Shown here piece by piece: positions 30,555 through 44,027 of a stretch of DNA of 64,000 nucleotides (its first letter is position 1; the number at the start of each line of letters is the position of its first letter). The translations under genes were made by a program, and so were the position numbers. The stretch spans positions 1 to 64,000 of the forward strand of contig NW_005179253.1 in the NCBI RefSeq assembly GCF_000350225.1, given 5' to 3'. Below the pieces are notes generated by a model, which saw nothing but the letters and a program-made list of their open reading frames with translations, did no database searches and had not been told where the DNA came from. The DNA is from Chondrus crispus. Lineage: Eukaryota; Rhodophyta; Florideophyceae; Gigartinales; Gigartinaceae.

Positions 30555-32390
30555 ATGTCGCAGTCCAGTGCAATGAATGGAAACGATGTCAACACGACGG
30601 GCAATGGTATGCACCCAAACGGCGACAAGAATGGAAACGTCATGGATGATGCCAACTCTTCTGACTCCCTAAATGATCATGACTGCACTGAGCGTGGTCT
30701 GGATCGAAATCAGCTCGTGAGAATCATTGTCCAAGCCATTGATAGCTTAGGATATTCTGATTCTGCTAGAACCCTTGAAAAAGAAGCCAGCGTAGAAGCC
30801 ATGTCATTGCAGATGAGGAGACTACGAGACTGTGTTCTTTTGGGAAGATGGGATCAGCTCGAGCACGTTCTCAGCGAAGTGACAGTTTTCAAATCAGAGA
30901 GCGATGCAAGAGCTGCCAGGTTCGTGCTCTACGAACAAAAGTTTCTTGAACTTCTGGAAGCTGGGCAAACAGCTCAGGCACTAGAATGCCTCAGAAACGA
31001 CCTCACCCGCTTGAGTCGAGATCCCAAGTTGCTTCACAAGCTTCCATTACTCTGTATGTGCACCACACCCGACGAAGTCAGGAAGCATGCACGGTGGCCG
31101 GGTGCAGGTTCGGAATCTAGGGCATTAGTTTTACAAAAGCTGCAGAGCTATGTTCCAGCCAGCGAGTTACTGCAAGAGAACCGCCTTGAGAATATGCTTT
31201 GTCAGGCAATTTTGTATCAAAAGCAAATCGCAATGTTTCCTTATACAAAGCAACGAGAAGCAAGCCTCTTGGAGGATATGGTTCACTGCGAGGACCTTTT
31301 GCCTCGAAAGATTCTGCATAAATTGGAGGGCCATTCTGATGAGGTGTGGTTCGTCCAGTTTTCTCATGACGGCGAATATCTTTCATCAGCATCGAAAGAT
31401 GGGTCTGCAATCATTTGGAAGAGTCGGGCGTTGCTTGCAGGAGAGTGTGAGACCAGCAACGCTATGTTACACAAGCTTGAAGGTCATTCACGAACAATCT
31501 GTTTTTTAAGTTGGTCTCCAACTGACAAATATCTTCTAAGTTGTGGGGAGGACCATACGCTGCGCTTGTGGGACGTCAAGTCTGGTAGGTGTATTCGTGT
31601 TTTTGACCGGCATACCGGGCAAATAACAGCTTGCGCGTGGATGCCTCATGGTCGATCTTTTGTGTCAGGGGCCCATGACTCAACTATTTATGAATGGAGC
31701 GTGGATTCAGGAGAATGCATCGCTTCCTATGCGGCCACGACACGCGTGAATGACGTTTCAATATCCAAAGATGGAAAACTTCTAATCGCCACATGTTCTG
31801 ACAACGGCATCCAAATCTTCGATACAACGGCAAGAACTCAAATAGCTTCCATGAAAGAGAAAGTTAGTATAACCTCAATCTTTTTGTCAAGTGACTCTGA
31901 GTCACTACTCGTGAACACGAACTCTAGCGAGGATCCAAAGATGCAAGAACCCGAAATACATATCTGGAGCATGCGTGACATGGAAATTCGACAAAAGTTC
32001 AAGGGTTTCAAACAAACGAAATTTGTTATACGAGGATGTTTTGGAGGACATGAACAAATGTTGGTACTCTGCGGATCCGAGGACCACATGGTTTACATCT
32101 GGGAGAGAAAGAGCGGGGAGCTGATAGCTAAATTGGAAGGGCACCAGGGCACTGTCAACACTGTTGCCTGTAGCGAAGCAGACGGGAACCTCATCGCATC
32201 TGGTTCCGACGACAAAACTGTAATTGTAGGTTCAAATCGGTGCATGGCTGCTTTTTTCATCCACTCGGCGTCGTGTTCTGTTTGTGTCTAACAGGTTTAC
32301 TGTACTTGTCTTCTTTCTTCTCTGCAGATTTGGGGTGTGCAAAAACAGAATGTCAAGTTCCAAACATACAGCAGTTCAAATAGGTGTTGA
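30555..32390 (+). CDS. GID7: WDR26/GID7-type LisH-CTLH-WD40 protein
   Basis: A subunit of the CTLH/GID E3 ubiquitin ligase complex in fungi, plants and animals. Exon 1 is 30555-32225 and exon 2 is 32328-32390. The intron (GTAGGT...CTGCAG, 102 bases) was inferred because it turns DDKTVI into the WD40-like end DKTVIIWGVQKQN and closes the frame at a TGA. The N-terminus is Asn/Asp-rich. A LisH-like helix pair (DRNQLVRIIVQAIDSLGYSD) is followed by a CTLH region (RDCVLLGRWDQLEHVL and KFLELLEAGQTAQALECL). WD40 repeats begin at about residue 255 with LEGHSDEVWFVQFSHDG and end with GHQGTVNTVACSEADG. The length, near 577 residues, and the order of domains fit the family. A second intron is not required. 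Confidence 0.87.
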
Positions 32391-33372
32391 GTTATATCCT
32401 CATTCAAGGACAAAACTTGGCATTATGAGATTAAGAGCGAAATTGTCAGCTAAGCAAACTCTCTTATACCACTTGTGAACTATATGCAGCTGCCCCTTTT
32501 CCTTCACAAAAGCAAGCTGCGAATCCGATGCCGAAGTAAGGATGCTGCGGCAAAATGATAGAACAGTGATACTTGTTCTTTTATAGCGGGTACGCTATCG
32601 TGAAGGATATGCGGCATGCCAATTTCGTGTTCATAAGGAAGTTGGTGTACAAGGAGAACTGTTGAGCGTCGTATTTCTCTTCTCTCCATTAACTTTCTAC
32701 TCTGAACTAGTCTCTCAGAGTTTCCAACGATGCGCATATATCCCCCGGGGTATGGATGCTTCGCTCAAAGTTCATGTTGTTTTCCGAATTTACTAGAATC
32801 CATATCGCAAATAAAAACATGACGTCTCACTATTTTCGGTCCCAGTCTGAAGGATCTCCCATCGGTATCTAATCAGTCAAGGGGAGGAAACTTGATATTC
32901 TTTCAGGAAGTGGCTCCGCGCTATTCCAGACGGCCGAGCTCCAAAAAGACGTCATGCCTAGCCATTTAGTACATTGATACAGTCTAGCCGACAACAATCC
33001 CTGGCGAATCCCGTCTGATGTTGTAGGGGAAAGAGGTATTTCTTCGTCTTTGCACTATCGTGAGATGTCAATGTGCTCACGGAATGTACTCCTTCAGAGA
33101 TCCCTTCAATGGGTAACAGAAATTGCCTGGTTGAATTTTTTAGCAGCAATGTTGTGGGGTCGAGATCTCCCCGCTGGAAAGTCGCGCAGCCTCAGTCCAA
33201 GCAGACACTTTGTTAAACCGATCAATCGCTTGACCTGCGGTACGGGTTGCCTGCCGCGCTTCTTCGTTCTGAATCCGTGCGCGAAATACTGCGAGGAAGC
33301 TATTGCTCAGTCTCGAACTTTCAAAATTGTGAGTTCCCGACGGAGCGTCTCTTTATTATGAGGGCGGTGAAA
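32391..33372. other. Intergenic, about 1 kb
   Basis: It lies between the WD40 gene and the next plus-strand gene. Short frames on both strands show no domain. The last 250 bases probably hold the promoter and leader of the downstream gene, whose frame is already open at 33247. Confidence 0.4.
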
Positions 33373-34332
33373 ATGGCTTTCATTACTTGTATCTCATCGA
33401 GTCATCTCACACGGAAGCAAGGCAGTAGTACCGAGCGCTCATTCTTTCTTCAGAAGCAACTAATCCCACTTGGGAGACCACTCATATGTAGAGCACGGCA
33501 CAGATCCAAACAGGTGAGAATGGACTTCCAGGGCAGTAGCAACAAAAGCGCGAACGGAACTGAAGGGAGTGCACAAACCCATGATGACAAAGGGTCTGGT
33601 CCTGCATTGAGCAGATATGGAATAGGTGCTCTGTACATTGGGTTCGCTTCGTCCGTTCTCTTCCTCGGTCCCGGTACACTGAGCGATCCCGGCCAACTCG
33701 GTATGATTATCTCTGGGAAGCTGGAGGACGTAAACGATGTCTTCTTCGCCATCTTCAACCTCTTTGGCGCCACTAGCGTTACATTGGCGGCCCTTCTAAA
33801 TGCTGGGGCTTCCCGACAAAAAAAGCTCCGGACTGATCTATTCTCGATTGCTGGTTTGTTTCTAGGATTTTGGTCTTTTGGACCATATCTCTTTGGACGG
33901 GAATACGTGCCGAAGATCGCGAGGGAAGAAGTGTATGATCGTGGGATCCTTAGCCGTGCTCTGGAAAGCAAGGCTTTGGCGCTAGCTACCGTTGGGTACG
34001 CACTTTGGGCATATGCGTTTGCACTCGGTTTCTTTACTCCTGGAACACTAAAGTATCATGATGTTCTCTTGTACGCCACCGTGGTAGACCTCTTCCGGGA
34101 TTTCTCAATGGACCGCGGCATATTTTCAACATGCATTGATTTTGTCATTTTGAACACTGTAATAGGTGGTCCACTGACGGAGGACATGTCGCGGCGGGGC
34201 TGGTTTAGGGAAGGTCGAAACATCGATTCCATACTTACCGCGTTATGCTTCTTGTTGATACCGGTTTTAGGACCAGCGGTATATCTTCTTCTGCGCCCGT
34301 CCTTGCCTGAGAGTAACTCTGAGAAGTCCTAG
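33373..34332 (+). CDS. Probable plastid membrane protein, five to six helices
   Basis: From the ATG at 33373 it encodes 319 residues; the frame is open 42 codons further upstream, with another ATG at 33247. The first 50 or so residues (MAFITCISSSHLTRKQ, then basic and Ser-rich) look like a plastid or mitochondrial targeting peptide. A hydrophilic linker rich in Ser, Gly and Asp follows. Hydrophobic segments then appear around YGIGALYIGFASSVLFLG, VFFAIFNLFGATSVTLAALL, LFSIAGLFLGFWSFGPYL, ALATVGYALWAYAFALGFF and ILTALCFLLIPVLGPAVYLL. The last one, ending in YLLLRP, resembles the C-terminus of small cyanobacterial and plastid membrane proteins such as DUF2834 members. I do not recognise a specific function; the plastid location is inferred. 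Confidence 0.65.
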   Translation: MAFITCISSSHLTRKQGSSTERSFFLQKQLIPLGRPLICRARHRSKQVRMDFQGSSNKSANGTEGSAQTHDDKGSGPALSRYGIGALYIGFASSVLFLGPGTLSDPGQLGMIISGKLEDVNDVFFAIFNLFGATSVTLAALLNAGASRQKKLRTDLFSIAGLFLGFWSFGPYLFGREYVPKIAREEVYDRGILSRALESKALALATVGYALWAYAFALGFFTPGTLKYHDVLLYATVVDLFRDFSMDRGIFSTCIDFVILNTVIGGPLTEDMSRRGWFREGRNIDSILTALCFLLIPVLGPAVYLLLRPSLPESNSEKS

Positions 34333-35012
34333 TAAAGACCAGCACATGTGTGAATCAGGATGCGCTGAACAAATGAACGGTGCACCCTTGTAGCATCGGG
34401 TGAAGGACAAGCAGTTCGTCTTCAAGTGAGAGCGGATTTGTGTTCTGTAGCAACAATACGCTAGCTACAGAACATAACTTATGTCTTCTTTCTAACGGGA
34501 AGTAGCATTGCAGCGCGAAGGTAGGGTGTGCGCAAGCCGAGCAATCTGGAATGCCCGGCCGAGGGACGACCCTGCGTTGTCCTGACGTTCTGATTCTGTT
34601 ATCGTTCTGCAGTCTGGGTTTCCAGCTTTTCTCTGAAGCTCTGAGGCCAGGCCCTCTGACCCTCTCGACAGAATCATGGTGGGACAAGAGCTCGACAGAT
34701 GGCGGAGGGTCGTCGATCTGATGCCCAGTGCGGTGATGTAGTTTTCAGAGGTAAATGCTTTGTGCAATGGTTTTACTGGGAATCATTCCCAACTTCTACT
34801 GTACATCGTCTACATATCGAATATTGTACCGGGCCGAGGCATTCGTCGCAAGCTTCTTCTCCCACCGAAAATTACTCAAAACTACCACGTCAAGAACAGA
34901 GCTAGTTACTTAGGCGGCGTGGAAATTGCCAAACTCACACCCTTTGAGGCTCTGCCTCTACACATGCACGTACTTTTGACTACCGTACATCAAATCACGG
35001 CATCCAGCCGTG
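34333..35012. other. Convergent intergenic region
   Basis: It lies between two 3' ends. A small hairpin with arms GTTCTGTAGC and GCTACAGAAC is at about 34441-34472. A TACTGTAC word is near 34797. No gene is recognised. Confidence 0.45.
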
Positions 35013-38000
35013 CTATAGCCTGAAGCGTTCCTTCAGTAGTTTTTGGAGGGTTGGTGGCAATGTCTTACACAATCCTGCCCACCGATCCCCGAGAGATGTC
35101 TTGAACCCTCCAAGAATGGTTGCAAATTCCATTTCAAGGTCTGGTTTGCATTGGTACCAACTCGCTATCGCGTCAACATAGTACACGAAACACTCAAGGA
35201 CGGCCCCCGGATTCACTCTAACCATACTGTTCATTCCGTGAAACGCCTGCTCCTTATCCACGTCATCCCGAATATTTCGCAAATGAGAGAAGACAGCCTT
35301 CGCAAATACTCCCAAACGAACAGACATCGCATCTGGCATGACAAGCCCCAGTCGCCCAAGCGTTATAGCGGAATTTTCTAGTAGAGTCTTGTTCAGTTGT
35401 GTTGAGTTGACCACAAGAATCAAGGGATCCACCGCTCTCTCCAACAACACCCTTTGAATTGTTTCTCGATCGATTGGTACGTTCGGAGGAAGGAAACCAG
35501 CCATCATGATTAACTCACCGAGGGCCCATGTAGCGTTGTTAGATACCGACATATATTCAGGATCCAAGGCATCCACTGAAAACTTAACATATTCAGACAA
35601 CGCAGGAATTAAGGACGGGATCCTCGCGCGCGCCAACTCGCCTAAAAGCGCAAATGCACTCTGTCGAACTTCTGCTCGGTTGTCTCTCATTGCCACGAAA
35701 AGTAACGGCAGAAGTGGTTTCGCTCCGTTTCCGCTTTTCGCAACGAATGGGTCCACACTGGCACCAAGCGCTTCAGCGAGGCTGCACATGAGATCGAGAG
35801 AGCTTATTAGAAACTCTACATGCGCATCATCCCGTTCTCCGTGCGATTCTCTTGAATATACTATATCCATAATATTAGCACAACGCGAAAAAATGTTTGC
35901 AGCAAATTGTTGTGAGCGAACGCCAATCGAGCGAAAGACGACTCCCAGGCACTCTAGAATCGGGAGCATGGAAAGATGTGTGTCGCCAACTGAGTTCCAC
36001 TGCGAAATTAGTAAAGGCATTAGCTTATTCAGGTAATCAGGAATGGCAAGTTCGCTGCCTACAGCATCCGCGAGACCACATACAACATCATAAAGCGCAA
36101 TGCGATTACTCTGTTGATATCTTTCAAATGCGACTTTCAAAGTACGGAGTATTGGCGTCAAGTAAGACGTCAACAGAGGGCCTGTTTCCTCTTCGAGTGT
36201 GGCTAACGCAGAGCAAGAAGCTTTCTGAACAACCTTATTTCGGTCAAGCATACGGTCTAGCAGTAATTTCAGCAGCTGTTGATACGACGCGTCATCGTGC
36301 TCGCTGATTATCCATTTGGCGTATCTAGAGAGCGTCCAACAACTTATACACCGTACCATGTAATGTGAATCTGATGCTAGACGCATCAGAAAAGGGAAAA
36401 TATTGCGCATATGATGTGACATTCCGCCGTAGCAACCCTCTGCAATTGCACCCAGCGCCAGGACCCCACACTCCCTCTGTTCCCAGTTCTCTCCATCAGT
36501 TAGCTTGTCTTGCAATACCGGCTGGAGCGCATCTAAGAGTTCGTCCGCAAAAAGAGTGGACAAGCTGTCCAGGGCGGCTGCTGAACCCCTTCTTAGATTC
36601 CATTCTGTGCCATCAGCGTCACGATCTTCATATCCACCCTCTCCGTCATCATCGTCATCATCATCATTTCCCCCATCATGAGAATCGTTACCAAAGCCAT
36701 CTTGGGCTCCCTTCACCCCCTCTACAGCACCCATAGGCACCCGGCTGCTCCCATTCATGATATTCTCGTTGGTGCGCGGATTATACATTGCTTCGGGAGA
36801 ACTTCCTTTCAAGGCATGATCCACCTCACCCTCCATTGCACCTGCGTTACCGTTAGTGTCGCGGAATTTCGGCTGATGAAAACGAGGCCGCATGTCCTCG
36901 GGCCTATCGGGAACCAGGTCGTCAGGACCAGCCGCGGCATCTATCGTTTCCTTTTCGAACGACGAGTAAACCATGTTGTTCAAAAGAATAGGTACCAACC
37001 TGGGCAGGTACGGACGTAATGTGTCCACTGCTCCTCTGCTTGCCGAGAATGAACTCCAAAACTCTGATGCCTCCCGTGCGACCTCTTCGTTGGGGTGCAT
37101 CGATGACTGCAGCATGTACTCAATGACATTTTTGATGTGTGGGGCAAGCGCGTGTGGACTGACATCAAGCAGTAGACAAATGGCAGTGCAGACTCGTTTT
37201 CGGACTTCTGGAGACGAGTCCTCCGCTACACTGAATACGGTATTACACAGTACCTCTATGTTCGCTTGCAGGGCCGGTGGCATGACGAGAATTAAGTGAT
37301 TTAGGATCTGCAGGGCTCGTGCTCGAACACTTTGTGTTTGGTGACGACAGAGCAGAATAATCTTTGGGAGAAGAGTATCTAGAGACTGTGATTGATCTTC
37401 TGCGAGCATGTTTGGAGCATCTTCAGCAAGACGACTAAGAACAGCTAGTGAGCCGTCNNNNNNNNNNNNNNNNNNNNNNNNNNNNNNNNNNNNNNNNNNN
37501 NNNNNCGTCTAGATACGTTGGACGACTTGAATCCGAAGAAAACTCGAGCGATGTTATTAATCCAGACAAAGCGACTAGATGACGGTTATGTAGGAGAAGA
37601 GTGGATATACACGACGCTACTACATCGCGGACAGGCTCGCACTTATCACCTATTGCGTTGACCAGTTGTGAACTGATATAAGCTTGTACTTGCGGGTGCA
37701 AAGTCCCGTACATGAGACGAATGTTGCTCTTTAGGAGGAAGCCAGCCGCCTGCTGCGTGGCTGTTACTTCTCCAATTGAGGCTCTTGGCTTTGATATCTT
37801 GAAAACGATATCCGGTTTGGTCAAAATGTAAACAAGATAGTTGTTGAAATCGCGTTGGGAGGCGTATTGCTGCAGCTGCGCAAATAGATGGCTTTGAACT
37901 GTGGAGTGTGCACTAGTAGAGTGCGTTAGCAAGTCAACCAGGGAGCTCAGCAACTGCTGCGACGGCTCCCACTGGTTGTAGGTATTCGCGAAATGCTCAT

Positions 38001-38130
38001 CAGTTCCATTGACGGATGATGGGGGGCCATCTTCATTTCCATTGCCATTGTGCGTTGCGGCAGGATGTGACACAGACATCGACAAAGTATCGGGTGCGGC
38101 AGCCAAAGCAAGATGCGGGGTACCCGACAT
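35013..38130 (-). CDS. TNPO1: Transportin (karyopherin beta-2)
   Basis: An importin-beta-family carrier that takes PY-NLS cargoes such as RNA-binding proteins into the nucleus. The HEAT-repeat protein is interrupted by 48 unknown bases (37505-37458). The N-terminal part matches the family (WEPSQQLLSSLVDLL, then YASQRDFNNYLVYILTKPD). The middle has the acidic H8-type loop (run of Asp) followed by EWNLRRGSAAALDSLS, a hallmark of transportin. GVLALGAIAEGCYGGM and CISCWTLSRYAKWI follow. The C-terminus ends TLPPTLQKLLKERFRL, as in the family. If the unknown bases are dropped and the 4-base overlap at the gap is merged, the coding length is 1,022 codons with no frame break. The start is uncertain: ATG at 38130 is my choice, and ATGs at 38145 and 38244 are also in frame. 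An N-terminal extension of about 45 residues is present. Confidence 0.92.
37458..37505. other. Assembly gap of 48 N inside transportin
   Basis: The flanks end CCGTC before the gap and begin CGTCTAG after it. Merging the shared CGTC keeps the transportin frame and gives a continuous family-like segment (RPTYLD joined to GSLAVL). The gap is therefore likely to be a scaffold spacer with little or no missing sequence. Confidence 0.7.
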
Positions 38131-40162
<2,032 letters not shown>

Positions 40163-40737
40163 CCCTTGCATGCTCCAACATGACATCCGTATGCTTTCTG
40201 CTCATCACCGCATGAGACGTACCTGTCTGCGGGAGGCAGAACTGGTTCTTCGTGGAGTTAATACCTTGGATATCGAAATCCCTACTTCTATTATAAATTG
40301 ATGAGGGCAGCATGTGCCCCCTGCTGACAGACAGCCTCTTCAGTTCAGCAAGACGAAGTCCTTCTTGCGTCCCCAGCAAAGATGTGCAAATTCTTTTGCC
40401 GCCCGATGGCTGCCCTGGCGAAGACTGTTGTGTATCTCGGAATCTCATCACGAGTATCAAAATGTGCATCGGCCTTTGATTCTCCTAATACTCTATAATA
40501 GCGAATATACATCGCGCCACCTAGCGCACCGCCTAAACACAACCACCACTTCACAACTTGTAAAAACCTCCTAAGAGCACGTCCCTTCCTAAAGATCTCT
40601 AAGACTGCTGGTGTGCGGTAAACTCTACCACCTAAGGAATTGTGGGCACCAAATTTTCCTTCCAGAATCATTATCCGTTGGGTCGAAGGCACATCATCGC
40701 CAGGAAATTTGGTACAAAGCCGTCGACGAAGTTGCTC
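40163..40737. other. Convergent intergenic region
   Basis: It lies between the 3' ends of Rab2 and the NIPA-like gene. I see no gene, repeat or RNA. Frames on both strands are short and without domains. Confidence 0.45.
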
Positions 40738-41910
40738 TCATCCTAATTTGTTTCCTTTCTCTCCTCGCCTTGACAATATGAAGACTCCACTGAGATTAAT
40801 TGCAACGCCTGCGGCGAAACATGCTCGTCTGGAGTTGTTCAGCGAAGCGTACTCATCGAAAAAAATGCCTCCCCCAATCATGGAACAAAGACTCCAAAGC
40901 ACTTCAATTGCTGGTACAATGAATAGGATGTCATGACTGGCCAACAACTTGTTTAACGTGTATATCCAAAAACATACCAGAGAAAGCCATGTCGTTATAA
41001 GAGCCAGAAACTGTGGCTTCAATGCGTTATGAAATCCATCAGTTAAAGCAAGTAGACTCGCTTTCGAAAGAAACACTGTATTCACACTCAACATCGCTGC
41101 AGCCGCTGCGTGACAAAGACCGGCATATGCGACTAGTGTTGGGCTAGCCAGCTCAGAGCCACCTGATTTTCTTATCCGGTCTCGTAGCCTCGCTCGTATC
41201 AACATTAGTAGCGAAGCCAACGCAATGATGGTGACAAGATAAATGCGAAATTCAGTTCGTTTGAAAAGCTCAGATATTTCCCTAATTGTCAGCCCGTGTT
41301 GCTCAGCATGATTCGCACTTGCAACAGCCAGAATGTTCCCCACAGCTATCAAGAACATGGGCAGTACGTCCCGCATAGCCATCCGTTCCCCGAGGACATA
41401 CGTAGCACATACGGCATTGGCGATGAGAGCCATAGAACTAAGAGGCGCTATAAGACTTTGGGCTGCATACCTTAAGCCAGCAGTATTGAGTAATCCCCCC
41501 AAAGAATTAACTCCGTATCCACAAAACCAAAGAATGGTTGCATGAAAAGGTGATGAGCGTCGGTTGAATGGCGTGTCCCGTAATGAGGCGACGGAAACTG
41601 TGCCGCGCTTAATGTGGGAAAGCTTAATGAGGTTCATGCCTGCGCCGCATAGCGTGTATCCGCCCATAGCGAGAAAAAGTCCGAAGGACCACGGAGCCAC
41701 CCCGACTGACACTCTGGAAAAAGCTTTCGCCACATCCGCGATGGCCGGCTGCATCTCAGTTTCTTCCATTGCAAAACCAAACGACATGCCCAAGGGCCCG
41801 CCGCTCGCGGCAGTCTCCGCGTTACGGTGACAAGCAAACAAGCGAGACCACGACGGCTGGTACACAGAATGACCGTGGCTCCGCAATGTAGGAACCGCGG
41901 AGCAAGACAC
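40738..41910 (-). CDS. NIPA-type magnesium transporter/DMT family protein
   Basis: The product has up to 390 residues and about nine hydrophobic segments. The NIPA family moves Mg2+ or related divalent ions and belongs to the drug/metabolite transporter superfamily. Supporting segments are GYTLCGAGMNLIKLSH near the first helix, GGLLNTAGLRYAAQSLIAPLSSMALIANAVCATYVLGER (the most conserved NIPA block, written here in two parts: GLRYAAQSLIAPLSS and ALIANAVCATYVLGER), and LTDGFHNALKPQFLAL in the second half. The first 41 residues are not conserved, so the ATG at 41787 (MSFGFAMEE) may be the true start. No plastid-type leader is evident. It is convergent with Rab2. Confidence 0.78.
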   Translation of the reverse strand: MSCSAVPTLRSHGHSVYQPSWSRLFACHRNAETAASGGPLGMSFGFAMEETEMQPAIADVAKAFSRVSVGVAPWSFGLFLAMGGYTLCGAGMNLIKLSHIKRGTVSVASLRDTPFNRRSSPFHATILWFCGYGVNSLGGLLNTAGLRYAAQSLIAPLSSMALIANAVCATYVLGERMAMRDVLPMFLIAVGNILAVASANHAEQHGLTIREISELFKRTEFRIYLVTIIALASLLMLIRARLRDRIRKSGGSELASPTLVAYAGLCHAAAAAMLSVNTVFLSKASLLALTDGFHNALKPQFLALITTWLSLVCFWIYTLNKLLASHDILFIVPAIEVLWSLCSMIGGGIFFDEYASLNNSRRACFAAGVAINLSGVFILSRRGEKGNKLG

Positions 41911-42825
41911 ACCAAGGAAGCAGCGGGGTTACTTTGCATCAAACTCCCGGTCAGCAGTTTAGGATTGAGGGGTAAGTGCAAGTGACAGTACAAGCCGATG
42001 GAGAGGGGCTTGATGAGTCTGAGCGCTATCAGGCAACAAACACGATCGCTGTAATGTAGAAAGGAGCTGCACACTCCCCCGACTTGCTCGGATGGGATGA
42101 CCCGTTATCTTCAAAAAAAAAAAATTATTTCAAAGTTTGCATTGGTACCCTGCTTTTGTACTGTACTTCACGCTCACGTGCACAAGCACAAAGAAATTGC
42201 TTGACTTCCCCGCTGCGAGCACCACAGTCGGTTCCAAATCCAAAATCTGAAGAAGTTAAAGCTTACCATAGCTTTTGTTCAGCGTTGTCAGCGCCAACAA
42301 CGGCAAGCAGTCCGTCATCCATTTTACGATAGCCCTCACTGGCCACGCACCCTTCCAGCGAATGCAGCTCCACCAGGTGTTCGCTCATTCACCACTGACC
42401 ACGTGCCTTCTGTACTACTGTACAGTATACGGAAATAGGCACACTGATACTTAACAGCAATGTGCCGCACTGCTCCGCGTCCTGGACAGCGCAAGCTTTA
42501 AATTCGATTACAGTGTAATTGTCGAGGTGCGGCATGGCATCAGCATATTACGGCTCCCACACGGAGGTGTGCATCGGACTGTGCTCCGCGTGGGGGGGGT
42601 CGCCTTCGATAGTGCCATACAGGGGGGTTGCGCAATAGTGCTACTTGGAGTAGTGCCTCCCACTATTTAGTGCAATGCAAAACGCCATGGCATGGTTATC
42701 ATACTGCCTACACGTGTTCACACACGTGTGGCTTCAGTACCGTGTGTGTTGCTCATTAGTGCACCCCCGTGTCGTAAGCACAAAAGGTGCAGTACTCCCG
42801 ATGTGCAATACAATTGTTTCGCAAT
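41911..42825. other. Intergenic, at the host-transposon border
   Basis: No gene is seen. There is an A-rich run near 42114-42124 and a TACTGTACAGTATA word near 42414-42428. Palindromic CACACGTGTG lies near 42719-42728. The right end is where the truncated copia element begins. Confidence 0.45.
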
Positions 42826-44027
42826 AAGAGAAGCAACCTGAAGGATGCATCGACAAAGTCAAACCTGATTCGGTGTGTAAACTTCTGAAAGCAATCTATG
42901 GTCTTAAGCAAGCCCATCCCCAGGGGCATAGTAAGATCGATGAGTTTCTGATCAATGAACTTGGTTTCAACACTACACGCAGCCACCCATGTCATTACAT
43001 TCGACGTCAAGGCAACGTCATCATGATTATCGCGTTGTACGTGGACGATCTGCTGCTAGCTGGAAGTGACTTGGAGGCCATACTATGGATGAAAAATGAA
43101 CTCAAAAAACGATTCGATATGAAAGACCTTGGCGAAGCGAAGACTTGTATTGGTCTAGAGATCGACCGTATACGTTCTAAACACGTCCTGACCGTCACGC
43201 AGTCGAAGTATGCCCAAGCAGTACTGAAACGGTTCAAAATGTCGGCATGCAATCCTTGCGTTACTCCAATGGAACAGTCTCGACATGTCACAATGCAAGT
43301 GGCCGAAACTGGCACTGATGACAACCCATGCTTTGAACCATATCGTCAGGCCATTGAATGTCTAATGTTCCTAATGGTCGGGACCCGCCCCGATATTTCG
43401 TTTGCCATTTCAAAGTTATCTCAACACTGTGCCGACCCTCACGAGTCGCATTGGACAGGTGTGAAACGTGTTTTGAGATACTTGCGTGGGTCCCAGGATC
43501 TTGGAATAGTTTTTGGTAAAGATGATCTTGGTACGGAACTTCATGGGTATAGCGACGCAGATTGGGGTGGATGCCTTGAATCACGAAAATCAACGAGTGG
43601 GTACGTGTTCAAACTTTGTGATGGGCCTATCAGTTGGGCTTCCCGGAAACAAACAGTAGTTGCAAAGTCTACTTGTGAGGCAGAATACATCGCACTCAGT
43701 GAAGCATGCAAAGAGGCGGCGTGGCTTCGACGCTTCCATGCCGATGTACTTGGTGCGAATTCGGATCCAACAATTCGCGTTAGATGTGACAACTCTGGTA
43801 CGGTTGCGTTTGCTCAGAACAAATCTACAAATCGTCGGAACAAGCACATTGATATTACGTATCATTTTGTTCGAGATGCGGTGCTGCAAAAACTGGTCAC
43901 ATTGTACCATTGTCCGACAACAGAAATGCCAGCCGATATGCTGACCAAACCCCTTCGTCGCGTGCTGTTTGAAAAGTTCGTGGGCATGGTTGGGCTTTCC
44001 GAGTGCAAAGCTGCCCAAAGCATGTGA
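42826..44027 (+). pseudogene. 5'-truncated Ty1/copia pol (second lineage)
   Basis: About 400 residues of reverse transcriptase and RNase H remain. The alignable start is about 42828-42843 (KQPEGC, then VCKLLKAIYGLKQA), which is mid-RT in family terms, so gag, protease, integrase and the start of RT are gone. RT has YVDDLLLAG near 43040; then DLGEAKTCIGLEI, CNPCVTPME and GTRPDISFAISKLSQ. RNase H has GYSDADWGGC, KSTSGYVF, STCEAEYIALSEA and the NKSTNRRNKHIDITYHFVRD block, ending MPADMLTKPL. The frame is intact to the stop at 44025-44027. It resembles plant and animal copia elements more than the element at 5006-8263 does. AGGGGAGG at 44031-44038 is the expected polypurine tract. Confidence 0.88.
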
